Of a stretch of DNA of 64,000 nucleotides, positions 62,727 to 64,000 are shown one piece after another (positions within the stretch are counted from its first letter, which is position 1; each line of letters starts with the position of its first letter). The translations under genes and the position numbers were made by a program. This DNA is from Mesoaciditoga lauensis cd-1655R = DSM 25116. GTDB lineage: Bacteria; Thermotogota; Thermotogae; Mesoaciditogales; Mesoaciditogaceae. Location of the stretch: NCBI RefSeq assembly GCF_000745455.1, contig NZ_JQJI01000007.1, positions 1-64,000 on the forward strand, in the 5' to 3' direction. The notes under the pieces are model-generated. The model had not been told where the DNA came from, searched no databases, and saw only the letters and a list, made by a program, of their open reading frames with translations.

Positions 62727-64000
62727 TCAATAATGGAAATAGCTTCCCCCTATAAATTCTCTGATCAGCGATGTTGAGGGAATAACGTCGAAATCTACAA
62801 TTGGAAGGAAATAATCCAGGAACCTTATAAGCCTTCTGGCTTGACTGTACTGGGGCGTTGAATTATCCACTTGCAGCAGCAAACGAGTAACGAAATTTTT
62901 CAGCACAGCCAGTTCGTAAGGCAACGAAGAGTTGAACATCGTATCGGCCTGTTCTTGAAATGGAAATATGTTCTTTTCCTCTCCCATTCTTACAGCAGGC
63001 CACATTTCCAAGGTTTTTAAGGCATCGTGGCCTCTGAAATTGTAATCTCTTACCATTCTTCTTATTATTCTCACATCCGTTGTGGGAATTCTGTTATCAC
63101 CATCCAAATTCATCTGAGTCAATGCGCTTACGTATATCTTGTATTTCAAAGAATCATCGACTTTTGAAGTAAGAACGGGATTCAAGCCGTGAATGCCTTC
63201 AACTATCAATACGGTTTTTTCAGTGGGTTTTAACCAATGACCAACGTACTCTCTTTTTCCGGTTTTAAAATTGAACTTTGGAAGTTCAACGGATTTTCCT
63301 TCAAAAATGGCGTTAAGATTTTGGTTAAACAATTCTAAATCCAGCGCTTTTATGGATTCAAAATCAGGTTTCCCATCTGGCCCTATTGGAGTTTTATCTC
63401 TCTCAACGAAGTAATCATCAAGAGAAATAGGAATGGGTTCCATACCATTAACTCTCAATTGAAGCGCTAGTCTTTTTGAAAAGGTGGTTTTTCCCGATGA
63501 AGACGGTCCTGAAATCAAAACAAGCTTTACGTTCCCTTTTTCCGTTATCGTGTCCGCTATCCTAGAAATTTCCTTTTCGTGTAGCAACTCACACATCATT
63601 ATGAGTTCCCTTGAGCGGTTGTGGGCTATTATCTTGTTTAAATCCCCAACGGTTTCCATATCAACTATTTGAGCCCATTTCTCTCTATCCGCATACGCTT
63701 TTGCCATTTTCGGCTGTGGAACGTACTTTGGAAGGCTTGTTGGGGTGGTGATGTCTGGATGAACCAGTACGAATCCTTTATCCAATTTAACAAGATCAAA
63801 AAGGTTGATGTATGAAGTTGAAGGCACCATGTGGCCGTAATAATAGTTGAAATATTTTCCGCACCAATAAACGTTTATGGTGGATTTTGTTCGGTATTTT
63901 AAAAGCTCTATTTTGTCATCAAGACCATACTTTTCAAATAATTCCAGGGCATCGAATTTGTAAAGTTCTTCTTTTATAAAAGGTATATCTTTTTCGACCA
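62727..64000 (-). CDS. Uridine kinase/phosphoribulokinase-family protein (5' end outside window)
   Basis: About 423 C-terminal residues are present; the frame stays open to the right edge, so the protein starts outside. The P-loop LISGPSSSGKTTFSKRL and ISLDDYFVERDKTP define a uridine-kinase-like domain, followed by VLIVEGIHGLNP and RRMVRDYNFRGHDALKTLEMW. The N-terminal part (GKYFNYYYGHMVPSTSYINLFDL) resembles the TGS/ThrRS-like extension of long bacterial uridine kinases of about 550 aa. It probably phosphorylates uridine or a related substrate. The stop lies 27 nt from the NrdR operator. Confidence 0.85.
   Translation of the reverse strand, partial: VEKDIPFIKEELYKFDALELFEKYGLDDKIELLKYRTKSTINVYWCGKYFNYYYGHMVPSTSYINLFDLVKLDKGFVLVHPDITTPTSLPKYVPQPKMAKAYADREKWAQIVDMETVGDLNKIIAHNRSRELIMMCELLHEKEISRIADTITEKGNVKLVLISGPSSSGKTTFSKRLALQLRVNGMEPIPISLDDYFVERDKTPIGPDGKPDFESIKALDLELFNQNLNAIFEGKSVELPKFNFKTGKREYVGHWLKPTEKTVLIVEGIHGLNPVLTSKVDDSLKYKIYVSALTQMNLDGDNRIPTTDVRIIRRMVRDYNFRGHDALKTLEMWPAVRMGEEKNIFPFQEQADTMFNSSLPYELAVLKNFVTRLLLQVDNSTPQYSQARRLIRFLDYFLPIVDFDVIPSTSLIREFIGGSYFHY

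Overview
The window reads as chromosomal DNA of a Gram-negative-like anaerobe, most probably a Thermotogota member. The basis is inference from gene content: a 15-gene Mrp/MBX-type membrane oxidoreductase operon ending in Nfn-type flavoproteins, ferredoxin-dependent 2-oxoacid oxidoreductase subunits, a B12-type ribonucleotide reductase, several small outer-membrane-like barrel proteins and a large TPR envelope protein. Genes are tightly packed, with many 4-nt overlaps, strong GGAGG-type ribosome sites and many GTG/TTG starts. No search was run, so the genus is not fixed.

Layout: 1-256 is the 5' part of an IS transposase, followed by tRNA-Ala(GGC). A complete group II intron with its reverse transcriptase lies at 611-2593 (minus). 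A nucleoside-type ABC importer (3010-7445, plus) converges on a minus-strand housekeeping operon (tsaE-lon-engB-korB-korC-dgkA-cheB, 13788-7442). Next come a PIN-PhoH protein, a secreted 5'-nucleotidase, an aldo-keto reductase and two small envelope proteins. A minus-strand operon tdk-cupin-GGDEF-glnA (25047-21350) follows, then FAD protein-sbcD-sbcC (31351-26004). A plus-strand run holds trpS-scpA-scpB-rluB, a TPR protein, an outer-membrane-like protein, DUF4911, a double HAD protein, a histidine kinase and an HDOD protein (31612-41900). After a HAD phosphatase and an AIM24-like protein comes the large minus operon 57222-44077 (MnhE-F-G, MbhD-like, MnhB, MnhC, two antiporter subunits, NuoH, B, C, D, a NuoI-GltD fusion, NfnA, NfnB). 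It is followed by a ClC transporter, NrdJ with tandem NrdR boxes, and a uridine-kinase-like gene cut by the right edge.

The most unusual content is between genes. Almost every intergenic gap above 300 bp holds copies of a family of about 170-nt foldback repeats in three subfamilies (T1, T2, T3). Their arms differ in sequence between subfamilies but remain complementary, and all share an unpaired core GAGAAAGCGAA between two small hairpins. This covariation points to a conserved RNA or single-stranded DNA structure. T2 and T3 always occur as a tandem pair. The group II intron is inserted 7 nt from the base of a T1 foldback, and comparison with an uninterrupted T1 flank near 14240-14290 fixes both intron ends.

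A second unexpected signal is that three plus-strand genes (scpA, the histidine kinase, the HDOD gene) have conserved N-termini lying upstream of any ATG, GTG or TTG. Two of them have a strong ribosome site correctly spaced from an in-frame ATA, suggesting AUA initiation.
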